From assembly GCA_017512985.1 (NCBI GenBank), contig JAFWEJ010000002.1, positions 124,001 through 188,000 of the forward strand: DNA of 64,000 bases. Reading direction: 5' to 3'. Positions 40,992 to 49,563 of the stretch are shown piece by piece. The translations under genes were made by a program, and so were the position numbers. Source of the DNA: Clostridia bacterium. GTDB lineage: Bacteria > Bacillota > Clostridia > Christensenellales > Aristaeellaceae. Under the pieces are notes generated by a model. It did no database searches. It worked only from the letters and a program-made list of their open reading frames with translations, and was not told the DNA's origin. Positions within the stretch are counted from its first letter, which is position 1. Each line of letters opens with the position of its first letter.

Positions 40992-43219
40992 TGCACCAGC
41001 TCCCGGGATTCGATGAGGCGCATGGCCAGGGTGGTGTAGCGGCGGACGACGTGGTCATTCTCCACCATGCGGCGGATGACCTGTTCCGTGCCGACCAGGA
41101 CCACCAGGCTGCGCGCCCGGGTGAGGGCGGTATAGAGCAGGTTGCGGGTGAGGAGCATCGGCGGGCCGGGGGTGACCGGCATGACAATGACCGGGAACTC
41201 GCTGCCCTGGGCTTTGTGTACGCTCAGGCAGTAAGCCTGCTCCAGGTCGTCCAGGTCGCCGGATTCATAGGTGACCTCGCGGTCTTCGTCAAAGCGGACG
41301 GTGAGCATATGGTCTTCCGGATCCACGTCGATGATGAATCCCACGTCCCCGTTGAAGACGCCGGCGCCTTCCTCGTACCCGGCGGCCGTTTCCCGGCGCC
41401 AGGGCAGGCGATAGTCGTTCCGGGTCTGGATGACCTTGTCCCCGAGCCGGAAAACCGTTTCGCCCCAGGAGAACTGGGGCTTGTCCGCGGCAGGGGGATT
41501 CAGGACTTCCTGCAGGCGGAGGTTGAGGTTGTTGACCCCGCATTCTCCCTTACGGGAGGGGGCCAGGACCTGGATGTTCCGGACGGATTGATACAGGCGT
41601 TCCTTTTCCGGATATTTCAGGTATCCCGGGAGGCGGGTGGTGACCAGCGCGGTAATGCTCTGCGCCGCCTCAGCCAGGGAGGTTCTGCGCTCGAAAAAGA
41701 AGTCTGTATCCTTCGCGTTGAGGACAGGCATCTTCCCGGAGTTGATCAGGTGGGCGTTCAGGACGATATGGCTCTCACCGCTCTGGCGGTAAATTTCCGT
41801 GAGGCGGGCACAGGGGACTTCCCCGCTGTCGAGGATATCGCCCAGGACGTTGCCGGCGCCGACGCTGGGCAGCTGGTCCGCGTCGCCGACGAGGATCAGG
41901 CGGGTGCCGGGACGGATGGCCTTGAGCAGGGCCCGCATAAGGAGAAGGTCGATCATGGAGGTTTCGTCCGCGATGACGCAGTCCGCGTCCAGCGGGTTAT
42001 CCTCCATGCGCATGAAGTTTCCCTGCTCGCCGCTGTATTCCAGCAGGCGGTGGATGGTCTTCGCCTCGGCGCCGGTGGCTTCGCTCATGCGCTTGGCGGC
42101 GCGGCCGGTGGGGGCGCACAGGACGGTCTCGTGCTCCCGGGACAGGAGCTCCAGGATGCAGTTGATGATCGTCGTCTTGCCGGTGCCGGGTCCGCCGGTG
42201 ATGACGAACACGCCGTTTTCCAGCGCGCCGGCGATGGCCTGGCGCTGGGTCGGTGAGAATTCGATGCCGCGGCTTTTTTCAAAGGCGGTGATCGCCCGGG
42301 AAACGCCGGCATACTTGCCCGGATCGATGGCCGTCATGAGGCGGCGGATCATGAGGGCAACCTCCTGCTCCGCGTAGCGGTAGTAGGGCAGGTAGACGCG
42401 GCGGGGTTCGTTTTCGGAGGACTCCGACTGCAGGGCGCCGGAGATCAGCATGCCGCGGAGCGCCTGGCGGCAGAGGTCCAGGGGGACGCTCAGCAGGGAG
42501 GCCGAAACGGAACAGAGTTCTTCCTCCGGCAGGTAAACGTGGCCGGAGGACGCGGCGGCGTCCCGCAGGATGTATTTCATGGCGGCACGGACGCGGTTCT
42601 CGCTGTCGGCCGGGATTCCCAGGGACAGGCCGATGCGGTCCGCAGTTTTGAATCCGACGCCTTCCAGGTCGTCGCAGAGGCGGTAGGGGTTCTCCCGGAC
42701 GATTTCGGGTGTGCGTTCGCCGTAGTACCGGCTGATGCGGACCGCAAGGGCGGGGGAGATGCCATAGGACTGGAGGAAGATCATGGCGCGGCGGGCGCCC
42801 TGCTGCTCCCGGAAGCTGTCGCCGATCATGGCGGCGCGCTTTTTGCCGATGCCGCGGACTTCACACAGGCGCTCCGGGTGCTCGGAGAGGATCGACAGGG
42901 TGTCTTCGCCGAAGGCCGCCACGATGAGGGTGGCGGTGGAAGGGCCGACGCCGTGGATCAGGCCGCTGCCGAGAAAGCGCTCGATGCCCAGGAGGGTCGT
43001 CGGGGTTTTCAGTTCGCAGAAGGAGCAGTTGAACTGGCGGCCGTAGGTGCGGTGCTCGGTCCATGTGCCGGTAAAGACGGCCTGCTCACCGGGGCTGAGC
43101 TCGGGAAGCGTTCCGATGACAGTAACTTCGGAGCGGCCGGCGCGCACGGTCAGCACGGAATAGCCGTTTTCCTGGTTCCGGAAAACGGTACCCTCGATGG
43201 TTCCTTCCAGCTGCTCCAT
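40988..43219 (-). CDS. recD2: RecD2-type ATP-dependent DNA helicase
   Basis: A 5'-3' superfamily 1B helicase of 743 residues, the form found without RecBC. It has the OB-like N-terminus (GTVFRNQENGYSVLTVRAG), a helix-hairpin-helix region (VRGIGKKRAAMIGDSF), Walker A ITGGPGTGKTTIINCILELL, DETSMIDLLLMRALL, LVGDADQLPSVGAGNVLGDIL and the C-terminal AYCLSVHKAQGSEFPVIVMPV. It starts the minus-strand transcript that continues into comF. Confidence 0.95.
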   Translation of the reverse strand: MEQLEGTIEGTVFRNQENGYSVLTVRAGRSEVTVIGTLPELSPGEQAVFTGTWTEHRTYGRQFNCSFCELKTPTTLLGIERFLGSGLIHGVGPSTATLIVAAFGEDTLSILSEHPERLCEVRGIGKKRAAMIGDSFREQQGARRAMIFLQSYGISPALAVRISRYYGERTPEIVRENPYRLCDDLEGVGFKTADRIGLSLGIPADSENRVRAAMKYILRDAAASSGHVYLPEEELCSVSASLLSVPLDLCRQALRGMLISGALQSESSENEPRRVYLPYYRYAEQEVALMIRRLMTAIDPGKYAGVSRAITAFEKSRGIEFSPTQRQAIAGALENGVFVITGGPGTGKTTIINCILELLSREHETVLCAPTGRAAKRMSEATGAEAKTIHRLLEYSGEQGNFMRMEDNPLDADCVIADETSMIDLLLMRALLKAIRPGTRLILVGDADQLPSVGAGNVLGDILDSGEVPCARLTEIYRQSGESHIVLNAHLINSGKMPVLNAKDTDFFFERRTSLAEAAQSITALVTTRLPGYLKYPEKERLYQSVRNIQVLAPSRKGECGVNNLNLRLQEVLNPPAADKPQFSWGETVFRLGDKVIQTRNDYRLPWRRETAAGYEEGAGVFNGDVGFIIDVDPEDHMLTVRFDEDREVTYESGDLDDLEQAYCLSVHKAQGSEFPVIVMPVTPGPPMLLTRNLLYTALTRARSLVVLVGTEQVIRRMVENDHVVRRYTTLAMRLIESRELVQ

Positions 43220-43254
43220 AACGCTGCTCCCATATCAGAGTGATTACATCAAGT

Positions 43255-43283
43255 TTATCATATAAAAGAAGTGTTGTCATCAA
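43255..43283 (-). promoter_or_regulatory. Possible promoter for recD2
   Basis: On the minus strand TTGATG (43283-43278) and TGATAA (43260-43255), spacer 17 bases. It overlaps the -35 of the forward promoter, so the two could compete. Confidence 0.4.
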
Positions 43284-43302
43284 CGTCGCGGTTTGATATA
43301 AT
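43274..43302 (+). promoter_or_regulatory. Promoter for the PG-binding/TP-rich wall protein
   Basis: TTGTCA at 43274-43279 and TATAAT at 43297-43302, spacer 17 bases, with TG at 43294-43295 giving an extended -10. Confidence 0.75.
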
Positions 43303-43338
43303 GATTTGAAAGCTTACAAGCACAGAGGAGTGGCGTGT

Positions 43339-44541
43339 ATGGATATAATGAAAACCCTGCTGATCTACATGACAGCGACATTGACGCTGGCGGTGCAGAA
43401 TACAGCCGCTCCGAAGGTAACACCCACGCCCAGCCCCGTGCCCCAGGCGATTGTGGAGACCGTCGGGACGCCCGCACCCGGGGAAGAGGCGACCGCTGCC
43501 CCGACGGCAAAACCGACACAGGCGGGGAACAAGTATACGCCCGCGCCGGTGCCTGAGATTACGCCGAACCAGAAGGCATACCACAACATCACAATGGGCA
43601 CCAAAGGCAAGGAAGTCAAGCGGATCCAGGAAAAGCTGATCGAACTGGGATACCTGCCGAAGGATTCTGCGGACGGCGCATACGGACGGCAGACCTACAA
43701 CGCGATCAAAAAGTTCCAGTATTACAACGGCCTGACGGCGGACGGCATCGCCGGACGGAAGACGCAGACCTACCTGTTTGAAAACCCGGACATCTTCCCG
43801 AATCCGGAAGCAAATGAGGAACCTGAACCGACTCCGGCCCCGACGTCCGAGGTGCCGACGCCTGCCGTAACGGAAGCGCCGACTGCCGAACCGACAGCGG
43901 CCCCTACAGAAGCCCCTACGGAAGCGCCGACGGAAACTCCTACGGAAGCGCCGACAGAAGCGCCAACCGAGGAGCCTACGGAGGAACCGGCTGAGGAACC
44001 GACCGCGGAACCGGAAGCAACGGAAGCGCCTGAGGAAACGGAAACGCCGGAACCCACGGAGGAACCGGAAGAGATCATTGAGAACGTCGACCTGGACGCG
44101 GACGTCTATGAGCTGATTACTGCGGATATCGCCCTGAACGAAGGAGACGGCCCGCTGGAATTCATTCAGATGCAGGACGGCGTTCCGGTAAAGGCGCAGC
44201 CGCGGCTGAGCCAGAACGGCGCAAAGATCCGCGTGAGCCTGGATGATATGTGCAAGTGCGTCGAAACCTGGCAGCTGACTGACGACGGCGTCGGATCGGT
44301 GGTGCTGGAAGCGGCGGGATATACGCTGGTTCTGTATAACGAAGACGCCGGCTGCTCCGCGACGCTGGACGGCCTGGAAATCCCGATGAAGGAAGAAGAC
44401 TTCGACTTTGAATCGGAAGGCCACTTCATCAACGCTGAATTCCTGGCTGCCGCCCTGAAGGGCGAGGCGATCTGGGACCAGGAAGAGGATACGCTCATCC
44501 TGCGGATCCGGGACAAGGAAGCCGCCGAAACGGACGACTGA
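43339..44541 (+). CDS. Exported PG-binding protein with Thr-Pro-Glu repeats and copper-amine-oxidase-N-like domain
   Basis: A 400-residue protein; ATG 43339 has AGAGGAG eight bases upstream. The N-terminus is a short hydrophobic signal or anchor. One PG_binding_1 repeat (GTKGKEVKRIQEKLIELGYLP ... DGIAGRKTQTYLF) is followed by about 80 residues of low-complexity TEAP/TEEP/TETP repeats, an extended wall-spanning spacer. The last 125 residues (GVPVKAQPRLSQNGAKIRVSL ... FINAEFLAAALKGEAIWDQEEDTLILRIRD) resemble the copper amine oxidase N-terminal domain often found on clostridial surface proteins. No enzyme motif is seen. It is a structural or adhesive wall protein by inference. Confidence 0.75.
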   Translation: MDIMKTLLIYMTATLTLAVQNTAAPKVTPTPSPVPQAIVETVGTPAPGEEATAAPTAKPTQAGNKYTPAPVPEITPNQKAYHNITMGTKGKEVKRIQEKLIELGYLPKDSADGAYGRQTYNAIKKFQYYNGLTADGIAGRKTQTYLFENPDIFPNPEANEEPEPTPAPTSEVPTPAVTEAPTAEPTAAPTEAPTEAPTETPTEAPTEAPTEEPTEEPAEEPTAEPEATEAPEETETPEPTEEPEEIIENVDLDADVYELITADIALNEGDGPLEFIQMQDGVPVKAQPRLSQNGAKIRVSLDDMCKCVETWQLTDDGVGSVVLEAAGYTLVLYNEDAGCSATLDGLEIPMKEEDFDFESEGHFINAEFLAAALKGEAIWDQEEDTLILRIRDKEAAETDD

Positions 44542-44578
44542 GATGGAGAATCCGGTCCGGAAATCGCCGGACGGGCAA

Positions 44579-44607
44579 TTGAAACCGGTTTCGAATCGTT
44601 GTATCAT
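44579..44607 (+). promoter_or_regulatory. Promoter for the HPr-like gene
   Basis: TTGAAA at 44579-44584 and TATCAT at 44602-44607 with a 17-base spacer. Confidence 0.6.
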
Positions 44608-44668
44608 GTGGACCCACATCAGTAACTGAACCGGTGTGGAACGACGATCACAGAGGAGGTGCTTTGCC

Positions 44669-44902
44669 GTGAAGTCCGTTATGATCCGACTGAGTCTGGT
44701 TGAAAATGTGAATAACTTCGTCAACATCGTTACGCGCTATCCCTTTGAGATGGATCTGCGTGCAGGGCGCCATGTGGTGGACGCCAAGTCGATCCTGGGG
44801 ATCTTTTCCCTGGATCTGTCGAAGCCGATTGCCCTGGAAATCTACAGCGATGACTGCGAGGAACTGCTGAAAGACATCAAGCCGTTCATGGCTGAAGAAT
44901 AA
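44669..44902 (+). CDS. HPr-like protein lacking the active-site His
   Basis: A 77-residue HPr-fold protein. GTG 44669 has AGAGGAGG nine bases upstream. The second half follows HPr well: GRHVVDAKSILGIFSLDLSKPIAL matches the region around the regulatory Ser46, here Ser41. The first half has NNFVNIVTRYPFEMDL where HPr has the GLHARPA loop, so the phosphorylatable His15 is missing. Like Crh of Bacillus, it cannot carry phosphate for sugar uptake but could be phosphorylated on Ser and act in carbon control. It stands alone between its own promoter and terminator. Confidence 0.75.
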   Translation: MKSVMIRLSLVENVNNFVNIVTRYPFEMDLRAGRHVVDAKSILGIFSLDLSKPIALEIYSDDCEELLKDIKPFMAEE

Positions 44903-44928
44903 TTCACATTATACGGACGAACAAACTA

Positions 44929-44959
44929 CCGGCCATTGCGGCCGGCAGTTTTCATTTTT
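44929..44959 (+). terminator. Rho-independent terminator after the HPr-like gene
   Basis: CCGGCC (44929-44934), loop ATTGC, GGCCGG (44940-44945), then CAGTTTTCATTTTT. It is short but perfect; its T tract runs into the first PurBox. Confidence 0.7.
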
Positions 44960-44968
44960 CCGAACAAT
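44956..44968 (+). promoter_or_regulatory. PurBox 1 upstream of purR
   Basis: TTTTCCGAACAAT agrees with the known PurBox AWWWCCGAACWWT at 12 of 13 positions. It faces PurBox 2 as an inverted pair 19 bases apart. Confidence 0.75.
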
Positions 44969-44987
44969 TCAAGAAAAAATCTTTTTT

Positions 44988-45000
44988 ATTGTTCGGATAT
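44988..45000 (-). promoter_or_regulatory. PurBox 2 upstream of purR
   Basis: On the minus strand ATATCCGAACAAT, a full match to AWWWCCGAACWWT. It overlaps the region just upstream of the -10 of purR, so binding would block transcription. Confidence 0.8.
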
Positions 45001-45001
45001 A

Positions 45002-45010
45002 TGGTATAAT
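45002..45010 (+). promoter_or_regulatory. Extended -10 promoter of purR
   Basis: TGG followed by TATAAT (45005-45010) forms an extended -10; the -35 position is an A/T-rich run without a good match. Confidence 0.65.
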
Positions 45011-45046
45011 CCATGGTTGGGAAAACAATTTCAGGAGATGTGAAGT

Positions 45047-45862
45047 ATGGACAGAATCCGCCGGAATGAGCGCATGACAGCGATGATGAAACTGCTGTCG
45101 GGAAAGCCGAACAGGATTTTTACGCTGAGCAGCTTCTGCGAGCTGTTCGGCTCGGCCAAGTCCACGATGAGCGAGGACGTCGACCTGCTGCAGCAGGTGA
45201 CGAAGACGTTTGACCTGGGCGAGATCGAGACGGTGACCGGTGCGGCCGGCGGCGTGAGATACCGCCCCGCGGTGAGCAGGAAAAAGGCCCGGGAAACCAT
45301 TGAGGAGCTGTGCGGGAAGCTGAGCGGAACGGAGCGCGTGCTGCCGGGCGGATTCCTGTATTACAGCGATATCCTGTCCACGCCGGAAACCGTGAACAGG
45401 ATGGGCGAGATCATTGCGACAGAATATTACGGCGAAGAACCGGACTTCGTGCTGACGATGGAAACGAAGGGCATCCCGGTCGCCTTTGCGACGGCGAACG
45501 CGCTGGGCGTGCCGCTGGTGATCGCCCGCCACTCCAGCCGGGTGTATGAAGGCTCCGCGGTGAACATCAACTACGTCTCCGGCAGCGGAAGCATTGAAAC
45601 GATGAGCCTGAGCCGCCGGGCGGTGAAGGAAAACCAGAGGGCGCTGATTGTGGACGACTTCCTCAAAGGCGGCGGCACGGCCGGCGGCATGGTGGAGCTG
45701 ATGCGCGAATTCAACGTGAAGGTGGTCGGCATGGCGTTCGTCATGAGCACAGCCGCTCCTGAAAAGAAACGCATCAGCGGCGAGAAGGCGCTGATGACCC
45801 TGGAGGTAACGGACGGGGAGCCGCCCGCGGCTGTGGTCCGGCCTGCTGCATGGCTGCTGTAA
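45047..45862 (+). CDS. purR: Purine operon repressor PurR
   Basis: A 271-residue Firmicute PurR: N-terminal winged helix (NERMTAMMKLLSGKPNRIFTLSSF, GSAKSTMSEDVDLL) and a phosphoribosyltransferase-type domain with the PRPP loop RALIVDDFLKGGGTAGGMVEL. It binds PurBox pairs and is released by PRPP when purines are needed. The inverted PurBox pair directly upstream shows it very likely represses itself. ATG 45047 follows GGAGATG. Confidence 0.95.
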   Translation: MDRIRRNERMTAMMKLLSGKPNRIFTLSSFCELFGSAKSTMSEDVDLLQQVTKTFDLGEIETVTGAAGGVRYRPAVSRKKARETIEELCGKLSGTERVLPGGFLYYSDILSTPETVNRMGEIIATEYYGEEPDFVLTMETKGIPVAFATANALGVPLVIARHSSRVYEGSAVNINYVSGSGSIETMSLSRRAVKENQRALIVDDFLKGGGTAGGMVELMREFNVKVVGMAFVMSTAAPEKKRISGEKALMTLEVTDGEPPAAVVRPAAWLL

Positions 45863-45922
45863 TTTGCCAAAGGACAGAATGACATGATATAATTATCTGT
45901 TGTCGGAAAGGGGTGAGAGCAG

Positions 45923-47158
45923 GTGTACGATATGCAGCCTCCGCAGCCGGTGCAGATTCCGCAGCGGCCGGAGAACAAGCGCATGAGCGTACCGCAGATC
46001 ATGCTGATCGTGCTGGTGCTGGCGTTTGCTGTGTGGTATCTGATCACCACGCTGACCCCTGAAACCTCTCCCTATGCCACGATTACGGCGGGCGTGATCG
46101 GTTCCCGCTACACCGGGGACTGCCTGATCGTGCGGGACGAAAGCCCGTTTGACGCGGAAGGCGTTTCGACCGTGGACTATATCGCGGAAGAGGGAAGCCT
46201 GGTCTCCCGCGGCACAGTGGTATGCAACGTATACACCTCCGGATTCAGCACGCGCGAAATGACCACGCTGCAGGATTACCGGGACCAGATCAAGGCATAC
46301 CAGATGAAACTGCTCAAAGAGCAGGTGACGACCGACGCCCGAATGGAAAAGCTGGAAGCGGAGGTCATGACCCGTGCCAGGGAGGTCCGGGAGCTGATCG
46401 GCGGCGCCCGGGGAAACATGAACAACCAGGAAACGCTTCTTGCCACCGCGATTGAGGCCCGGCAGGAGCGGCTGAAGGAACTGTACAGCGAAGACCAGCG
46501 GATGACCCGCCTGTATGACGACGAGCAGAGCCAGCTGCAGCGTATCAGCAGCTGGACGAAACAGTACGGCGCCCAGGGCGAGGGAATCGTCAGCTTCTAT
46601 TCCGACGGATACGAGTACGGGCTTAAGGTAACGAATTACGACCAGTTTACGCCTTCCCAGGTCCGCTCGATGGTCAACGGCCAGAAGCCCGCGACGGAGG
46701 ATATCGCCGCCAAGGGCAAGACCACCATCTACCGCCTGGTACGGGACGGCCACTGGGTCGTGCTGATGCTGATCCGGGACACCAACTGGAACCCGGTGGA
46801 AGGCGCGGAATATGAGCTGAAGCTCGAGAACTTCAAGGATACGATGGTCAGGGCGCGGGTGCTCAGCTTCACCCGGACAGGCGGCGAACTGCTGGTGCGG
46901 CTGGACGTGGTCAGCAGCGTGATGCCGATTCTCTATATCCGGACGTGTACAGGCGTGCTGGGCGACAGCGTGAGCAGCCTGACGGTACCTGCCAAGGCCC
47001 TCTACACGCAGGACGGTATGCCCGGTGTGGTTGTGGTAAACGGGGATTATCAGTTCTTTATCCCCGTGAATGTAATCGACAAGCGGGACGGGATGGTGTA
47101 TATCTCCCCGATCCAGCAGGGCGTACTCTATGAGGGACAGACCGTGAGGCTGTTCTGA
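45923..47158 (+). CDS. HlyD-like membrane protein of the division cluster
   Basis: A 411-residue protein with a short cytoplasmic tail, one membrane segment (VPQIMLIVLVLAFAVWYLITTL, about 25-46) and an extracytoplasmic part. The latter starts with a barrel/lipoyl-like piece (SRYTGDCLIVRDESPFDAEGVSTVDYIAEEGSLVSRGTVV), has a coiled-coil middle (about 115-205) and returns to beta strands, the plan of periplasmic adaptors of the HlyD family. No transporter partner is nearby. It is followed by yggS and sepF, a common clostridial order, so a role near the septum is possible. GTG 45923 has AAAGGGGTGA seven bases upstream. Confidence 0.7.
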   Translation: MYDMQPPQPVQIPQRPENKRMSVPQIMLIVLVLAFAVWYLITTLTPETSPYATITAGVIGSRYTGDCLIVRDESPFDAEGVSTVDYIAEEGSLVSRGTVVCNVYTSGFSTREMTTLQDYRDQIKAYQMKLLKEQVTTDARMEKLEAEVMTRAREVRELIGGARGNMNNQETLLATAIEARQERLKELYSEDQRMTRLYDDEQSQLQRISSWTKQYGAQGEGIVSFYSDGYEYGLKVTNYDQFTPSQVRSMVNGQKPATEDIAAKGKTTIYRLVRDGHWVVLMLIRDTNWNPVEGAEYELKLENFKDTMVRARVLSFTRTGGELLVRLDVVSSVMPILYIRTCTGVLGDSVSSLTVPAKALYTQDGMPGVVVVNGDYQFFIPVNVIDKRDGMVYISPIQQGVLYEGQTVRLF

Positions 47159-47174
47159 TAACAGGAGGAAATCC

Positions 47175-47861
47175 ATGACCCCCGAAGAACTGGCGCGCAG
47201 GGTAGCGCGGATCCGGCAGGAGCTGGCGGAAGCGTCGGACGGACGGTATCCGGCGCCGCGGCTGATCGCTGTAACGAAAACCCACAGCGCGGAAGAAATC
47301 CTGCCGCTGGCGGAAGCGGGCGTGACAGAGATCGGCGAGAACCGGGTGCAGGAACTGCTGGGCAAGCTGCCCGGGCTGCAGGACCGGTTCAAAGTCCACC
47401 TGATCGGCCGGCTGCAGCGGAACAAAGTGAAGCAGATCATCGGGGACGTATGCATGATCCAGTCGGTGGATTCGGAGCCGCTGGCGGCGGAGATCCACAG
47501 CCGGGCGGTCGCCGCCGGGCGGCGGATGCCGGTGCTGGTGGAAGTGAGCCCCGCCGGGGAGGAACAGAAGGGCGGCGTTCCGTTTGAAGAGACGGGAGCG
47601 TTCCTGAAGCGGATTGCCCCGCTGGAGGGCATCGAAGTCCGGGGACTGATGGCGGTAATGCCGCTGACGGACGACGAGGAATACCTGGACGGATTGTTCG
47701 CGCGGATGCGCGGGCTGTTTGACCGGCTCAGGGAAAAGGACCTGGACGGCGCCGTGATGGAAGAGCTGAGCATGGGCATGTCCGGAGATTACCGGCTTGC
47801 CGCAAAGCACGGCGCAACAATGGTCCGGGTGGGAAGCGCGATTTTCGGGCCCCGCGGATAA
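47175..47861 (+). CDS. yggS: PLP homeostasis protein YggS/YlmE
   Basis: A 228-residue PLP-binding barrel protein (PROSC/YBL036C family). Motifs are LIAVTKTHSAEEI with the PLP Lys, EIGENRVQELLGK, VHLIGRLQRNKVKQI, QSVDSEPLA and the C-terminal ELSMGMSGDYRLAAKHGATMVRVGSAIFG. It buffers the free cofactor rather than catalysing a reaction. It starts 17 bases after the HlyD-like gene, after a good GGAGGAAA site, and is followed by sepF. Confidence 0.95.
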   Translation: MTPEELARRVARIRQELAEASDGRYPAPRLIAVTKTHSAEEILPLAEAGVTEIGENRVQELLGKLPGLQDRFKVHLIGRLQRNKVKQIIGDVCMIQSVDSEPLAAEIHSRAVAAGRRMPVLVEVSPAGEEQKGGVPFEETGAFLKRIAPLEGIEVRGLMAVMPLTDDEEYLDGLFARMRGLFDRLREKDLDGAVMEELSMGMSGDYRLAAKHGATMVRVGSAIFGPRG

Positions 47862-47885
47862 CGGGGCAGAGGAGAGGATATCAGG

Positions 47886-48851
47886 ATGGCACTGAAGGTT
47901 AAGGATCTGATGAAGAGTATCGGCGGGGCGTTTTCCCGCGTGTCGGCGGACATCACACGCCGGCCGGACGGGGGCACCAGCCATTACCGGCCGCTGCGCA
48001 AGAAGACCGCGGAGCCCCAGGCCGGCGATATGACGATGAACCAGCCGCAGGACCAGGATCTCCGCTATGTGCATACCGGCTTCACGGGTATGAATCCGCC
48101 GACATTCTTCGGCGGATATGATCAGCAGCCCGCGTACGACCAGACCGCTTACGGCCAGACGAATTACAGCCAGACCGCTTACGGCCAGACGGCGTACGGC
48201 AATACGTCCTGGCAGCCGGCGTACGGCCAGCAGCAGAACCAGACGAACTATTTCCGGCCGCAGGAACAGGCGCCCCAGGGGAACTATGTCGGCAAGGGAA
48301 GTTTCGGCGGCCAGACCGGTTTCACCATGGCACGGCGGAACAGCAGCAATATCTCCTATATGCCCGGCGTGGAACCCGGCGCAGGCCGCGGACAGGTGCA
48401 TGTGGAGCACATTATTACGCTGACGGGACTTAAGAGCTGCTATGAAGCGATTGAATGCATGAAGGACGGGGAGACCCTGATTGTGATGCTGGACGCGATC
48501 GCCAATGAGAGCGAGAGCATGCGCTGCCAGGATATGCTGGCCGGCGCGGCGTTCACGCTGGGCTGCTCGGTAAGGCTGCTGCAGGGCGCACGGATTGTCG
48601 TGATTGCGCCGGAAGGCGTGAAGATCCTGCCGGAACAGGCAGCGGCGGACATGCGGATGCCGGAAATGCCGCCGGTGCGTGCAGCCGCCCCGGTACAGGC
48701 AGCACCGCCCAGGCGGGAACGGCGCCAGGGCGCGAACGCGGCGGAATGGAACGCTGCGCGCAGCGGGCAGCTGGAAGGATATAACCCCTATACCGGAACG
48801 ATGCCGGTTGCGGCAGGTTCCTACGCCAGCTTTGGCGGTTACGGAATGTGA
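47886..48851 (+). CDS. sepF: Cell division protein SepF with extended Gln/Tyr-rich linker
   Basis: SepF tethers FtsZ to the membrane at the septum. Residues 1-20 (MALKVKDLMKSIGGAFSRV) are the amphipathic membrane-binding helix. Residues about 150-255 are the SepF core (HIITLTGLKSCYEAIECMKDGETLIVMLDAI ... RCQDMLAGAAFTLGCSVRLL ... IVVIAPEGVKI). At 321 residues it is about twice the usual size, because of a long disordered linker with repeats of QTAYG/QTNYS type (about 78-118) and a Pro/Ala/Arg tail. Gene order yggS-sepF is typical. The linker may promote self-association. Confidence 0.93.
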   Translation: MALKVKDLMKSIGGAFSRVSADITRRPDGGTSHYRPLRKKTAEPQAGDMTMNQPQDQDLRYVHTGFTGMNPPTFFGGYDQQPAYDQTAYGQTNYSQTAYGQTAYGNTSWQPAYGQQQNQTNYFRPQEQAPQGNYVGKGSFGGQTGFTMARRNSSNISYMPGVEPGAGRGQVHVEHIITLTGLKSCYEAIECMKDGETLIVMLDAIANESESMRCQDMLAGAAFTLGCSVRLLQGARIVVIAPEGVKILPEQAAADMRMPEMPPVRAAAPVQAAPPRRERRQGANAAEWNAARSGQLEGYNPYTGTMPVAAGSYASFGGYGM

Positions 48852-49079
48852 TGCGGAACTGTCCAAATCTTTGACCTGTGCCTTTATGGGTATTTGGGAA
48901 ACAGTTCCCATGCTACAGCCGTCCCTGTCGTGCGCGGTGCGCGAGGCGGGAATTCCGCCCGCGGTGCGCGCGTGAATCCTTGCGTTGCAAGCGAAGCAAG
49001 AATGGGTAACGGCGATCGCAGGACATAAGGTATATTTCATTCTGAAATTCATAAAAATATATGACTGGAGGGCTGAAAG
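48852..49079. other. Intergenic region sepF/divIVA with hairpins
   Basis: No gene. It holds a GC-rich inverted repeat GGCGG-GAATT-CCGCC near 48947-48961 within alternating GCGC sequence, and a small CTTGC/GCAAG stem near 48978-49001. Neither has a clean T tract, so I do not call a terminator. GGAGGG just before divIVA is its ribosome binding site. Confidence 0.5.
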
Positions 49080-49550
49080 ATGGAACGGATCACGGCGGAC
49101 ATGATCACGGAAAAGGAGTTTTCCATTGAGAGCAGGGGATACAACAAGGACGAGGTGGACACCTTCCTGGACCTGATCTGCGAAGAGATGGACCGGCTGA
49201 ACAATGAGATCCAGGACCTTCGCCAGAAGACGACCATTGTACGGCCGTCCGCGCCTGCGCAGGATACGGCTGTGAGCCGGGAGGACGAGGGCAGGTTCCG
49301 TGAAATCCTGGAGATGGCGGCGACCGTGAAGGAAGAAACCATCCGCAAAGCCAAGGAGGACGCGGAAGCGATCCGGCTGAAGGCTGAAACCGAAGCCAAT
49401 GAGCGCCTGAACGGGCTGGCGGAGGAACGGGAAGGCCTGGAGAAGGAAGTGGCCGCGCTGAAAGAGACAGCCCTGGAATACCGCAGGAAGTTTGAGGAAT
49501 TGCTCAACGCGCAGCAGGAAGCCCTGGAAAAGGCGACGGGGCTGTTCTGA
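49080..49550 (+). CDS. divIVA: DivIVA-family cell division protein
   Basis: A 156-residue coiled-coil protein that marks curved membrane at septa and poles. The N-terminus has the DivIVA motif (MITEKEFSIESRGYNKDEVDTFLDLICEEMDRL), followed by an acidic linker and a long coiled coil from about residue 80 to 150. It forms part of the sepF-divIVA division group usual in Firmicutes. Confidence 0.9.
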   Translation: MERITADMITEKEFSIESRGYNKDEVDTFLDLICEEMDRLNNEIQDLRQKTTIVRPSAPAQDTAVSREDEGRFREILEMAATVKEETIRKAKEDAEAIRLKAETEANERLNGLAEEREGLEKEVAALKETALEYRRKFEELLNAQQEALEKATGLF

Positions 49551-49563
49551 GGAGGGCCGGAGC

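Noticed and set aside
38865-41039. A 724-codon plus-strand frame opposite aspartate kinase and comF
   Set aside because: Both minus-strand genes have clear motifs, starts and a promoter. The plus frame has no recognisable protein features or ribosome binding site.
43892-44050. Low-complexity Thr/Pro/Glu coding repeat as a sign of a false gene
   Set aside because: The repeat lies inside a frame with promoter, ribosome binding site, a PG-binding domain before and a recognisable domain after it, so the gene is real.
44580-44610. tRNA-like T-loop sequence GGTTTCGAATC
   Set aside because: No acceptor stem, D arm or anticodon arm can be built around it; it lies in the promoter of the HPr-like gene.
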